Shown here in pieces: positions 51,365-60,147 of a DNA stretch of 64,000 nucleotides. Under the pieces are notes generated by a model. It saw only the letters and a program-made list of their open reading frames with translations, did not search any database and was not told the DNA's origin. Made by a program: the position numbers and the translations under genes. Numbering within the stretch: position 1 is the stretch's first letter; every line of letters begins with the position of its first letter. The stretch lies in contig OMWC01000016.1 of the NCBI GenBank assembly GCA_900314655.1, positions 1 through 64,000 of the forward strand, in the 5' to 3' direction. Source of the stretch: an uncultured Prevotellaceae bacterium (lineage in GTDB: Bacteria > Bacteroidota > Bacteroidia > Bacteroidales > Bacteroidaceae).

Positions 51365-52795
51365 TTACTTACTGCCACCACCCAGTGCCTGATAGAGACT
51401 TACCACGGCCTGCATCTTATTGAAGTCGTCGGTGACTTTCGAGATTTCGGCATTGAGCAGGGAGCTCTGGGCCTGAATAACCTCAAGATAGGTGCTGGTA
51501 GATGAGCTCACGAGGGCTCGAGTGTCCTCGACGTTCTTCTTCAGTACTTCCACGCGATGGGCTTCGAGTTCGCTCTTCTTCTGGTAGGAATTATACTGCA
51601 CGAGGGCATTCGACACCTCGCTTCCGGCTGAGAGGACAGCGTTCTGCCAGGTGTTGTAGTCCTGCTCATACTGAGCCTTGGCCACCTTCAGTCCTTCGGT
51701 GAGACGACCATTCATAAAGATGGGCTGTACCAGGGAAGCCACGGCAGAAGCCAGAATCTTTCCGGGATTCACAATCATACCGCCACCGCTGTTGGTATAG
51801 GAACCTGTTCCGGTGATGGTCAAGCTGGGATAGAAACGGCTGCGGGCCGTGTTGACATCATAGAAACTGCTTGCCAGGTTCATCTCGGCAGCATGCACGT
51901 CGGCACGGTTCTTGAGCAGCTGGATGCCTACGCCCGTAGCAAACTGAGAAGGCAACACCTGATCAGCAAGTTTTCCGCGCTTGATGGTCTGGGCTGGTTG
52001 TCCGATGAGCAATGAGAGCGAATTCTCCACTTCACGAATCTGGCGCTTCAGGTCTTCGGCCTGTGTCAGCACGTTATAGTGGCTGGCCTCAGCACTCTGC
52101 ACGCTGGTAGAGCGATAACGGCCCAGCTGCATCTGGAGCTTCATCATGTCCCAGGTATCCTTGGTCAGCTTAGACATATCGTCCATGATCTCAACCTGAC
52201 GGTCGAGCATGAGCAGCGTGTAGTACATATTGGCAATGCCGCTTACGATCTTGGTCTTCACCACGACCTGATAGTCCTTGACGGCCAGAAGAGCCATCTG
52301 GGAACTGCGCTTCTGATTGAGCAGATTGCCGAAGAGGTCAACCGTCCATGAAGCATTCAGCGGCATGGAATAGGTCTGCGAGGCCTTGCCGAAATCCCAC
52401 GAAGAGAGCACGCCCTGCGGGGAGAACGTCACCTGGGGGATGAAGGCCAGCTTGGACATCTTCAACTGCGACTCCGCCATCTGCACATTGAGGGCAGCGT
52501 TGAGGAGGTCGGGATTATGATCGAGTCCCTGCTGGATGAGGACTTGCAACTGCGGGTCGGTGAACACCTGACGCCAGGGAAGATTTCCGAAGGTGGTGGT
52601 GTCGGCCGTAGCCTTCAGGGTATCCACATCACTTACTGCATCGCGGATGATGCCTTTGGTGTTGACCTCAGGACGCTCATATTTGGTATAGATGCCGCAA
52701 CTGCTGAGGAGGAGGGGAAACAAAAAGACCCACCCCCAGCCCCTCCCTAAATGGAGGGGAGTAGATACACCCTTGAGATATTTTGATGTTTTCAT
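51365..52795 (-). CDS. TolC/OprM-type outer membrane efflux lipoprotein
   Basis: 476 residues with a lipoprotein signal (LLLSSCG, Cys near residue 34) and two outer membrane efflux repeats, including LPWRQVFTDPQLQVLIQQGLDHNPDLLNA-type and RADVHAAEMNLASSFYDVNTARSRFYPSLTITG-type segments. It forms the exit duct of the adjacent RND pump. The signal peptide carries a repeat-derived insert (GVSTPLHLGRGWGW), so the leader is longer than usual (residues 8-21). The pump gene lies 86 bases upstream. Confidence 0.9.
   Translation of the reverse strand: MKTSKYLKGVSTPLHLGRGWGWVFLFPLLLSSCGIYTKYERPEVNTKGIIRDAVSDVDTLKATADTTTFGNLPWRQVFTDPQLQVLIQQGLDHNPDLLNAALNVQMAESQLKMSKLAFIPQVTFSPQGVLSSWDFGKASQTYSMPLNASWTVDLFGNLLNQKRSSQMALLAVKDYQVVVKTKIVSGIANMYYTLLMLDRQVEIMDDMSKLTKDTWDMMKLQMQLGRYRSTSVQSAEASHYNVLTQAEDLKRQIREVENSLSLLIGQPAQTIKRGKLADQVLPSQFATGVGIQLLKNRADVHAAEMNLASSFYDVNTARSRFYPSLTITGTGSYTNSGGGMIVNPGKILASAVASLVQPIFMNGRLTEGLKVAKAQYEQDYNTWQNAVLSAGSEVSNALVQYNSYQKKSELEAHRVEVLKKNVEDTRALVSSSTSTYLEVIQAQSSLLNAEISKVTDDFNKMQAVVSLYQALGGGSK
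52727..52772 (-). repeat. gtagatacaccc word insert in the TolC-like signal peptide
   Basis: Same word as inside yfhO (25709-25750); a free copy sits at ~52846-52880 between the two efflux genes. Confidence 0.68.
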
Positions 52796-52881
52796 GTTTT
52801 ATTATAATTACCTTATTATATTTATTATCTGACTTGAGCCACTTCCCTCCCCTCCATTTAGGGAGGGGCTGGGATGGGGCC

Positions 52882-55800
52882 TTACTTCACATAGTCCTTA
52901 TCAGTTATCTCCAACGGACTGGTATATTGAAGCAGTTCGGTATCCACGTCGGCATCGTCGTCGTCGAACTTCATGGGCTTGAACTTCTCCTGCAGCGACT
53001 GGAAGATGACGAACAGACCAGGGACGACGATAATCTGGAAGAGCGTACCGATGAGCATACCGCCCACGGCAGCAGCACCCAGCGTCTGGTTACCGTTCTT
53101 GCCCACACCTGATGCGAACATCATAGGCAACAGTCCGATTACCATGGCCAGAGAGGTCATCAAGATAGGACGCAAACGGGCTGCAGCACCAAGAATGGCC
53201 GACCACGTGATGGTCATACCCGTCTGTCGGCGTTCAAGGGCGAACTGCACAATCAGGATGGCGTTCTTAGCCAACAGACCAATCAGCATGATGAGTGAAA
53301 TCTGCATGTAGATGTCGTTGGCATGGCCGAAGAGCATCGTGAAGAGGAAACAGCCGGCAAGACCGAAGGGCACGGAGAGCACCACGGCCAGCGGCAGGAT
53401 GTAGGACTCGTACTGAGCCGACAGGATGAGGTAGATGAACATGAAGCAGAGCAGGAAGATCATCCACGTAGAGTTAGAGGCCTTGGCCTCCTCACGCGTC
53501 AGACCGCTGAACTCGTAGGAATAACCTGCAGGCAACGTCTGGGCAGCCACCTCTTCGAGGGCTTTGATGGCTTCACCGGTTGATACACCGTCGGCCACGG
53601 TTGCCTGAACGTTGATAGAGGTGAAGAGGTTGAAGCGGTTGATATTGGACGGACCATAGACGCGCTCCAGATGGCAGAACTCATTGACGGGTGCCATGCC
53701 TGCTCCCGTGCGTACATATATATTATTGAGCGACTGCTCGGTCATGCGCGTTTCGGGTGCACCCTGCACCATGACGCGGTAGAGCTTACCGTAGCTGTTG
53801 AAGTTAGAGGCATAGAGTCCGCCATAGTAACCCTGCAGCGTGGAGAGTACCACACGGGGCGAAATGCCGGCCTGCTTACACTTGGCCACATCCACATGAA
53901 TCATGTACTGCGGATAGTTGGGGTTGTAACTGGTCTGAGCACGGCTCACCTCCGGGCGTTCGTTGTAGGCTTTCAGGAAATCCTGGACTACACCGTAGAA
54001 CTTGTTGAGGTCGCCGCCGGTGCGGTCCTGCATGACCACGGAAATACCGTTAGATGCCGAGTAACCCTGCACCATAGGCGGAGCGAAGGCCAGAATGTTG
54101 GCATCCTTGATATGGGCTGTCTTCATGAACAGCTGGGCCTGAATGCCCGTCACGGCATCTGGGTCGAGGAAGAAACGGTAGATACCGTCGCCCTGCCAGA
54201 GTCCGCTGATCTTCCACCACAGTCCGTGCTGGCGCTCCTCGAAGGGTTTCAGCTTGATGATAAACGTAGCCTGGTCGCTACCCGAACCGGCGATGAAGTT
54301 GTAGCCCTGCAGCTGCTCGCGGCTCTGCACGGCGGGGAAGGCGCCAATGATGGAATCCACCTCATTGATGACCTGCTGCGTGCGGGCTACGGAGGTTGCC
54401 GGCGGCATGGTGATCGTACAGAACATCACGCCCTGGTCCTCATCGGGCACGAGGCCGGTCTTTGTGGTAAACATGGTAACACCGAGTACGATAATACCCA
54501 GAATGACGGTGGTAATCACTGCGATAGGCTTACGCACCAGCTTCTGCACGGCATTCTTATATTTTGCGTTCATCGCGTTGAAAGACGCATTGAACGACGT
54601 ATGCATACGGTCGAGCATTGACATCTTCTTCTCGTGGCCATCCTTATCATGCGGTTTCAGGAAGATGGCACAGAGGGCAGGAGAAAGCGTCAGAGCGTTA
54701 GCAGCAGAGATGACGATGGAGATAGCCATCGTAAGACCGAACTGTTTATAGAAGGTTCCGGTCACGCCACCCATGAACGACACGGGGATGAACACCGAGG
54801 CCATCACCAGCGTGATGGAGATAATAGCTCCCGAAATCTCGTTCATGGCGTCGATACTTGCTGTCAGGGCACTCTTGTAGCCGAGGTCGAGTTTCGCATG
54901 TACTGCCTCGACCACCACGATGGCATCGTCAACCACGATGGCGATGGCCAGCAGCAAGGCCGAGAGTACGAGCAGGTTGATGGAGAAGCCCATCAAGTTG
55001 AGGAAGAAGAACGTACCGATGAGCGATACGGGAACGGCAATCAGCGGAATCAGCGTAGAGCGCCAGTCCTGCAGGAAGACGTAAACCACGAGGAACACCA
55101 AAATGAGCGTGAGGATAAGGGTGAATACCACCTCCTCGATAGAGGCGAAGAGGAACTCCGTGACGTCCATGTTGATGCGGTATTCCAGTCCCGGTGGGAA
55201 CGACTTTGCCTGTTCCTCAAGCACTTTCTTACAGTCGCGGGCAATCTGCGTGGCGTTAGAGCCAGCCACCTGCTGCACCATACCCATGACCGAAGGCATA
55301 CCGTTGTCGCGCATGGCCACGCTGTAGGTCAGTGCACCAAGTTTGATGTCGGCCACGTCCTTCAGTTTCAGCGTCTGGCCGCTGGCATCACTTGAGATGA
55401 TGATGTTGCCAAACTCTTCAGCCGTCTTCAGTCGGCCGGTATAGCGCATATCGTATTCGAAGGCGACATCACTCTGCTCGCCGAACTTACCAGGAGCGGC
55501 CTCGATGTTCTGCTCGGCCAGCACGCCGGTAATGTCGGTAGGCATCAGACCGTGCTGCTTCATCACGTCGGGCTTGAGCCACACACGCATGGAGTAGGTC
55601 TTCATACCAGGAGACTGCACGTCGCCTACACCTTCAACACGTTTCAATGCCGGTATGACATTGATATTGGCATAGTTGGTGATGAACTCGTCGTCGTAGC
55701 GACCGTCGGGCGACACCAGCGCGTACATAATCACCTGAGAGTTCTGACGCTTCTGCACCTGCACACCAATCTGCGTCACCTCGGAAGGCAGCAGCGACTG

Positions 55801-56142
55801 TGCCTGCTGCACACGGTTTTGCACATTGACGGCACACATGTCGGGGTTGTAACCCTGACGGAAGGTTATGGTAATCTGTGCCGATCCAGAACCGGCGGTA
55901 GAAGTGATATAGTCCATACCCTCCACACCGTTGATGCTCTCTTCGAGCGGCGTGATGACGGAGTTCTTCACCGTCTCAGCATCTGCACCTGGATAGGATG
56001 TCCAGACGCTCACCGTGGCGGGTGCGATATTGGGATACTGCTCAATAGGCAGTGATACCAGTCCGATGACACCCAGGATGACGATGAGGATAGAAATCAC
56101 CGTCGAGAGCACCGGACGTTTTATAAATGCGGTAAATGTCAT
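52882..56142 (-). CDS. RND efflux permease, HAE1 family
   Basis: 1086 residues: one helix (MTFTAFIKRPVLSTVISILIV), a large periplasmic loop, a block of helices containing IAIVVDDAIVVVEAVHAKL (proton-relay Asp pair, ~405), a second loop and the closing helices (NAILIVQFALERRQTGM). It drives drug or bile-salt export with the MFP protein and TolC-like duct of the same operon. The C-terminal tail is acidic (DDDDADVDTE). Confidence 0.94.
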   Translation of the reverse strand: MTFTAFIKRPVLSTVISILIVILGVIGLVSLPIEQYPNIAPATVSVWTSYPGADAETVKNSVITPLEESINGVEGMDYITSTAGSGSAQITITFRQGYNPDMCAVNVQNRVQQAQSLLPSEVTQIGVQVQKRQNSQVIMYALVSPDGRYDDEFITNYANINVIPALKRVEGVGDVQSPGMKTYSMRVWLKPDVMKQHGLMPTDITGVLAEQNIEAAPGKFGEQSDVAFEYDMRYTGRLKTAEEFGNIIISSDASGQTLKLKDVADIKLGALTYSVAMRDNGMPSVMGMVQQVAGSNATQIARDCKKVLEEQAKSFPPGLEYRINMDVTEFLFASIEEVVFTLILTLILVFLVVYVFLQDWRSTLIPLIAVPVSLIGTFFFLNLMGFSINLLVLSALLLAIAIVVDDAIVVVEAVHAKLDLGYKSALTASIDAMNEISGAIISITLVMASVFIPVSFMGGVTGTFYKQFGLTMAISIVISAANALTLSPALCAIFLKPHDKDGHEKKMSMLDRMHTSFNASFNAMNAKYKNAVQKLVRKPIAVITTVILGIIVLGVTMFTTKTGLVPDEDQGVMFCTITMPPATSVARTQQVINEVDSIIGAFPAVQSREQLQGYNFIAGSGSDQATFIIKLKPFEERQHGLWWKISGLWQGDGIYRFFLDPDAVTGIQAQLFMKTAHIKDANILAFAPPMVQGYSASNGISVVMQDRTGGDLNKFYGVVQDFLKAYNERPEVSRAQTSYNPNYPQYMIHVDVAKCKQAGISPRVVLSTLQGYYGGLYASNFNSYGKLYRVMVQGAPETRMTEQSLNNIYVRTGAGMAPVNEFCHLERVYGPSNINRFNLFTSINVQATVADGVSTGEAIKALEEVAAQTLPAGYSYEFSGLTREEAKASNSTWMIFLLCFMFIYLILSAQYESYILPLAVVLSVPFGLAGCFLFTMLFGHANDIYMQISLIMLIGLLAKNAILIVQFALERRQTGMTITWSAILGAAARLRPILMTSLAMVIGLLPMMFASGVGKNGNQTLGAAAVGGMLIGTLFQIIVVPGLFVIFQSLQEKFKPMKFDDDDADVDTELLQYTSPLEITDKDYVK

Positions 56143-56169
56143 AATCGTTTAATGAAAAAAGTTATCCTA

Positions 56170-57354
56170 TTACTTCTGCAGTTCCTTGACTATTTCACCG
56201 GCGGTCATGGAACCAGCCTGTTCCTTAATCTTCTTCTGATACTGCTCGGGAGTGATGGGCTTGATTTCCATACCATCGGAGAGTTTGGTGATACCGTTGG
56301 TGACATACTTGTCGCCCACGTTCAGGCCACTGGTAACGATGTAGCTGTTGCCATCGTTCTGCGGATTGACCGTGATTTCGGTGTATTTCACCTTGTTATC
56401 CTTGCCCAGCACATAGACAAACTTCTTGTCCTGCACCTGGCTGACAACGCTCTGCGGAATAACGATAGACTTGCTGTCGGAACGATTGATAACGATGGAG
56501 CCCGAACCACCGGTCTTGAGCAGACGCTCAGGATTGCTGAAGTGGGCAATCATCTGAATCGTACCCGTAGTGGGATCCACCACACCGCTGGCTTTCACCA
56601 CGCGGCCTTCATGACCGTATTCCGTACCATCAGCCAACAAGAGTTTCACTGAGGGGAAACCGGCTATGGCCGCATTCATGCCACCGGCATTCTTCGACAT
56701 AGAGAGCATATCTTTCTCTGTGATAGAGAAATAGACCTCCATCGTGCTGTTGTTGGAAACGGTGGTCAATGCCGGCGTGCTGCCTGAACTGACCATGGCA
56801 CCTACTTTATAAGGAAGGGTACCGATGACACCCGACGTAGGACTCTTCACATAGCAGAACTGCAACATCTCACGGGCATTGGCCAGTCCGGCCTTGGCCT
56901 GAGCAAGCTGAGCCATTGCCACATCATAGGCATTCTTGGCACTCGACAGCTCGAAATCGCCAATCACCTTATTCTCATAAAGTTTCTTGGAGTTCTCGTA
57001 AGTCAGTTTAGAAGTGTTGCACTGGGCAGTGGCTGTGTTGACAGCTGCCTGAGCCTGACGCACACTGGCCTGATAAGTCTCGTTATCAATTACGAAGAGC
57101 AACTGCCCTGCCCCGACGGACTGACCTTCCTTTACGCATACGCGGGTGATGAAGCCAGCCACCTTCGGACGGATTTCCACGTCCTGAATACCTTTGATCG
57201 TAGCAGGATAGGTGGTCTGCAACTCAGCGCTGCTGACACCTGCCGTCTCCACAGGATACTCATTGTCTCCGAAACTCATGCCGCCTTGCTTACCACCGCA
57301 TGAAACCAGCAGAGCAGCAAGTGCAGCCATCATTAAAAATTTGTTCTTTTTCAT
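56170..57354 (-). CDS. RND periplasmic adaptor (MFP) lipoprotein
   Basis: 394 residues from the ATG at 57354 (MKKNKFLMMAALAALLVSCG, lipobox LVSC). PATIKGIQDVEIRPKVAGFI and CVKEGQSVGAGQLLFVID form the lipoyl half-domain, followed by a coiled hairpin (SKLTYENSKKLYENKV...ANAR) and the beta-barrel part. It links the pump to the outer membrane duct. The ORF extension to 57459 reads through the leader and contains the -7 box region, so it is rejected. First gene of the operon. Confidence 0.92.
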   Translation of the reverse strand: MKKNKFLMMAALAALLVSCGGKQGGMSFGDNEYPVETAGVSSAELQTTYPATIKGIQDVEIRPKVAGFITRVCVKEGQSVGAGQLLFVIDNETYQASVRQAQAAVNTATAQCNTSKLTYENSKKLYENKVIGDFELSSAKNAYDVAMAQLAQAKAGLANAREMLQFCYVKSPTSGVIGTLPYKVGAMVSSGSTPALTTVSNNSTMEVYFSITEKDMLSMSKNAGGMNAAIAGFPSVKLLLADGTEYGHEGRVVKASGVVDPTTGTIQMIAHFSNPERLLKTGGSGSIVINRSDSKSIVIPQSVVSQVQDKKFVYVLGKDNKVKYTEITVNPQNDGNSYIVTSGLNVGDKYVTNGITKLSDGMEIKPITPEQYQKKIKEQAGSMTAGEIVKELQK

Positions 57355-57456
57355 ACCTATTTTATAATTAATACTTATTATGTCTATCCAAACAGAAAGG
57401 GTTATCCTTAACCTCGCAATGCGAAAACCAAAAGCCTCGTTTCGGTTTTCAAGATG

Positions 57457-57464
57457 CAAAGATA
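57457..57464 (-). promoter_or_regulatory. -7 box of the RND operon
   Basis: TATCTTTG on the minus strand about 100 bases before the MFP start; the -33 is weak. The leader contains GAAAACC / GGTTTTC arms (57423-57450) and may fold. Confidence 0.5.
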
Positions 57465-57587
57465 CTTTATTTATATGAAGAGAAGGGAATGAAGAATGAA
57501 GAATTAACCATTTTTAGTGATAAGAATTAAGAATTAAGAATTAAAACACGGTCAATCCCCAGTTATCGCCTCATTGACGACTGGTAC

Positions 57588-59024
57588 TTATTCCTGATTT
57601 ACCGTAAGACCCATCTGGCGGGCTTTCGCCATCAGCAGTTTCATGAGCGGCTCACGCTCGTTGGGTACCTTATTGTCGAGCACAGCATCCTTCAGGCACT
57701 GTTTCAGGGTTCCCACCTCACGGGAAGGTTTCAGATGGAACATCTCCATAATCTCATTGCCGTCAACTACGGGTTGCAACAAGCGTTTGTAATCTTTCTC
57801 CTTCAGGTCGGCAATCTTCTCGCGAACCATCCTGAAATTTTCTCGGAAATGGGCCTTTCGCACTTCATTTTTCGAGGTAATGTCGGCTTCGCAGAGTGTC
57901 ATCAGATCATCGATGTCATCGCCCGCATCATTCACCAATCGGCGAACGGCACTATCGGTCACTTCTTCATCGGCAATGACAATAGGGCGCATGTGCAAAT
58001 CAACCAGTTTCTGCACATACTTCATCTTCATATCGAGAGGAAGTTTCATCCTTCTGAAGATTTCAGGAATCATCTTAGCACCCAAAAAGTTATGATTATG
58101 GAAAGTCCAACCCACCTGATTATCCCACCGTTTGGACTTCGGTTTACCTATATCGTGAAGCAAGGCAGCCCATCGGAGCCAAAGGGATGCGTCTTTATCG
58201 GCCACATTGTCCAACACCTCCAGTGAGTGATAGAAATTGTTCTTATGGGCTCGCCCGTTGCGGGTTTCCACGATATCAAGGTTGCAAAGTTCGGGAAGGA
58301 ACTGCTGCAACAATCCCGTATCGTAGAGTTCATAGATGCCACGACTGGGTTTATCGGTCATCAAAATCTTATTGAATTCCTCCTGAATACGCTCCCCGCT
58401 GATAATCTGCAAACGATGAGCATTGCGAGCCAAGGCATCGCGAGTCTCACGCTCGATATTGAACTTCAACTGGGCGGAGAACCTGACGGCCCGGAGCATT
58501 CGCAAGGGATCGTCGCTAAAAGTGATATCAGGATCGAGTGGCGTGCGGATAATGCCATCCTCCATATCATAGAGGCCTTCAAAGGGATCCACGAGTTCGC
58601 CGAAACGATTCTTGTTCAGACAGATAGCCAAGGCATTGATGGTGAAATCACGCCGGTTCTGATCGTCCTCCAGCGTACCATTCTCCACCACGGGCTTACG
58701 GGAATCATGGCTGTAGCTTTCCTTTCGGGCTCCCACAAATTCCACTTCCAAAGAGCCGTACTTCACCTGCGCCGTGCCAAAATTCTTAAAGACGGAGAGA
58801 TGCGCCTTGCGGCCAAGTTTAGCTTTCAGACGTTTTGCCACTTCAATACCACTTCCCACCACGACGACGTCAATATCCTTGGAGGGACGTTCGAGGAAAA
58901 GGTCACGTACATAGCCGCCTACCACATAACATTCCAGACCCAGTTCGTCGGCTGCGTCGGAAATCAGATGGAAAATATCTTTATTGAGGATTTCTGCTAA
59001 TTGTGCGTCACTATAAAGTATCAT
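57588..59024 (-). CDS. CCA-adding type nucleotidyltransferase with HD domain
   Basis: 478 residues from the ATG at 59024 (MILYSDAQLAEILNKD). YVVGGYVRDLFLERPSKDID, then VVVVGSG, is the polymerase-beta type active site; RRDFTINALA is the poly(A)/CCA motif; LLHDIGKPKSKRWD is an HD phosphohydrolase site. It repairs or adds tRNA 3' CCA ends. Chosen start: a -7 box ends about 20 bases upstream (59043), which excludes the longer ORF to 59114. Confidence 0.92.
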   Translation of the reverse strand: MILYSDAQLAEILNKDIFHLISDAADELGLECYVVGGYVRDLFLERPSKDIDVVVVGSGIEVAKRLKAKLGRKAHLSVFKNFGTAQVKYGSLEVEFVGARKESYSHDSRKPVVENGTLEDDQNRRDFTINALAICLNKNRFGELVDPFEGLYDMEDGIIRTPLDPDITFSDDPLRMLRAVRFSAQLKFNIERETRDALARNAHRLQIISGERIQEEFNKILMTDKPSRGIYELYDTGLLQQFLPELCNLDIVETRNGRAHKNNFYHSLEVLDNVADKDASLWLRWAALLHDIGKPKSKRWDNQVGWTFHNHNFLGAKMIPEIFRRMKLPLDMKMKYVQKLVDLHMRPIVIADEEVTDSAVRRLVNDAGDDIDDLMTLCEADITSKNEVRKAHFRENFRMVREKIADLKEKDYKRLLQPVVDGNEIMEMFHLKPSREVGTLKQCLKDAVLDNKVPNEREPLMKLLMAKARQMGLTVNQE

Positions 59025-59042
59025 ACCTTTTCTTTTCGGCTG

Positions 59043-59111
59043 CAAAGGTACGAAGAAGTGAGCAAAAAGCCAAATAAAATTTTGCTTTTCAAAGGTTTTT
59101 CCGTACTTTTG
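59043..59111. promoter_or_regulatory. Divergent promoters between the CCA gene and the lipoprotein gene
   Basis: Minus: TTTG (59074-59071), 20 bases, TACCTTTG (59050-59043). Plus: TTTG (59081-59084), 19 bases, TACTTTTG (59104-59111). The plus start codon at 59117 is only five bases after its -7 box, so that transcript is probably leaderless. Confidence 0.75.
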
Positions 59112-59116
59112 CACCC

Positions 59117-59518
59117 ATGAAACCGTATATATTGCTCATCGCATTATGCTTATGCCTTCTCGGTGCATGCAACCCAAAGCCCAAAGGGCTCACTTACGGA
59201 GAACAGAAAGCACAGCGTATCGACTCCATGATTAAAGCGGCAGAACGTGAGATACCGACCCTTGATGCAGAGTTGCAGCAGACATGCCGTCGCTACGATT
59301 CATTGTCAGCCATCGTGGAAACCCATAGGCAAGCCTTGAAACTCACAGAGAAAGAGCTCAATGAGCAGGCAGCCCTGCGGCTACACCGCGATTCGCTGCA
59401 GGTAAAATTCGACACACAGTGTGCACGCATTAGATTCCTCCACCGCAAACTTGACGAGGTCAAAGCCAAGACGACAGAGAGGAAAAAGGCCTCAGAAAGC
59501 CCCAAAACCGCAAAATAG
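59117..59518 (+). CDS. Small coiled-coil lipoprotein
   Basis: 133 residues: lipoprotein signal MKPYILLIALCLCLLGAC, then a highly charged helix with heptad-like Leu spacing (IDSMIKAAEREIPTLDAELQ ... TEKELNEQAALRLHRDSL) and a basic end. Periplasmic, probably tethered to a membrane and oligomeric. No family recognised. Near-leaderless promoter; the DUF1599 gene follows with its own promoter. Confidence 0.75.
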   Translation: MKPYILLIALCLCLLGACNPKPKGLTYGEQKAQRIDSMIKAAEREIPTLDAELQQTCRRYDSLSAIVETHRQALKLTEKELNEQAALRLHRDSLQVKFDTQCARIRFLHRKLDEVKAKTTERKKASESPKTAK

Positions 59519-59528
59519 CGCGTTTTTT

Positions 59529-59559
59529 TTTGCTGTCTCATTAAAAATGATTAATTTTG
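59529..59559 (+). promoter_or_regulatory. Promoter of the DUF1599-tpiA-folE operon
   Basis: TTTG (59529-59532), 19-base spacer, TAATTTTG (59552-59559); DUF1599 starts 23 bases later. Confidence 0.75.
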
Positions 59560-59582
59560 CAACGATTTATACAAATCGAATC

Positions 59583-60134
59583 ATGGCAACAGAAAATCAA
59601 AACACTGAAAAACAGTTCATGAACGTGATGGCCGAGTGCCGTGCCCTCTTCGAGAAGAAGCTGCACGACTACGGCGCTTCATGGCGCATCCTCCGTCCGT
59701 CATCGCTCACCGACCAACTCTTCATCAAAGCCAAACGCATCCGCTCGCTGGAGATTAAAAAGGAATCTTTGGTGGGTGAAGGAATACGGCCAGAGTTTGT
59801 TGCCCTGATTAACTATGGCATCGTGGGGCTCATCCAACTGGAAAAAGGCTATCAGGACGTGGTAGATATTACACCCGGAGAGGCGATGGCTCTCTATGAC
59901 AAACATGCCAAGGAGGCTTTGGAACTAATGTTGAAGAAAAACCACGACTACGACGAGGCCTGGCGCTCCATGCGCGTGAGTTCATACACCGACTTCATTC
60001 TCACCAAAATCCAACGGGTGAAAGAGATTGAAGACCTACAAGGAGAGACGCTTGTCAGCGAAGGCATCGATGCCAACTACATGGACATCATCAACTATGC
60101 GGTGTTCGGAGTCATCAAATTAACGGAGTGGTAA
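59583..60134 (+). CDS. DUF1599 protein with two internal repeats
   Basis: 183 residues from the ATG at 59583. The fold unit occurs twice: [20 protein letters not shown] ... [12 protein letters not shown] and [20 protein letters not shown] ... [14 protein letters not shown]1599 has been linked by name to nucleotide-modification proteins, but here it precedes MauE-tpiA-SPOR-folE as in other Bacteroidetes, so a housekeeping role is likelier. Function unknown. Confidence 0.85.
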   Translation: MATENQNTEKQFMNVMAECRALFEKKLHDYGASWRILRPSSLTDQLFIKAKRIRSLEIKKESLVGEGIRPEFVALINYGIVGLIQLEKGYQDVVDITPGEAMALYDKHAKEALELMLKKNHDYDEAWRSMRVSSYTDFILTKIQRVKEIEDLQGETLVSEGIDANYMDIINYAVFGVIKLTEW

Positions 60135-60147
60135 AAACATAATCTCC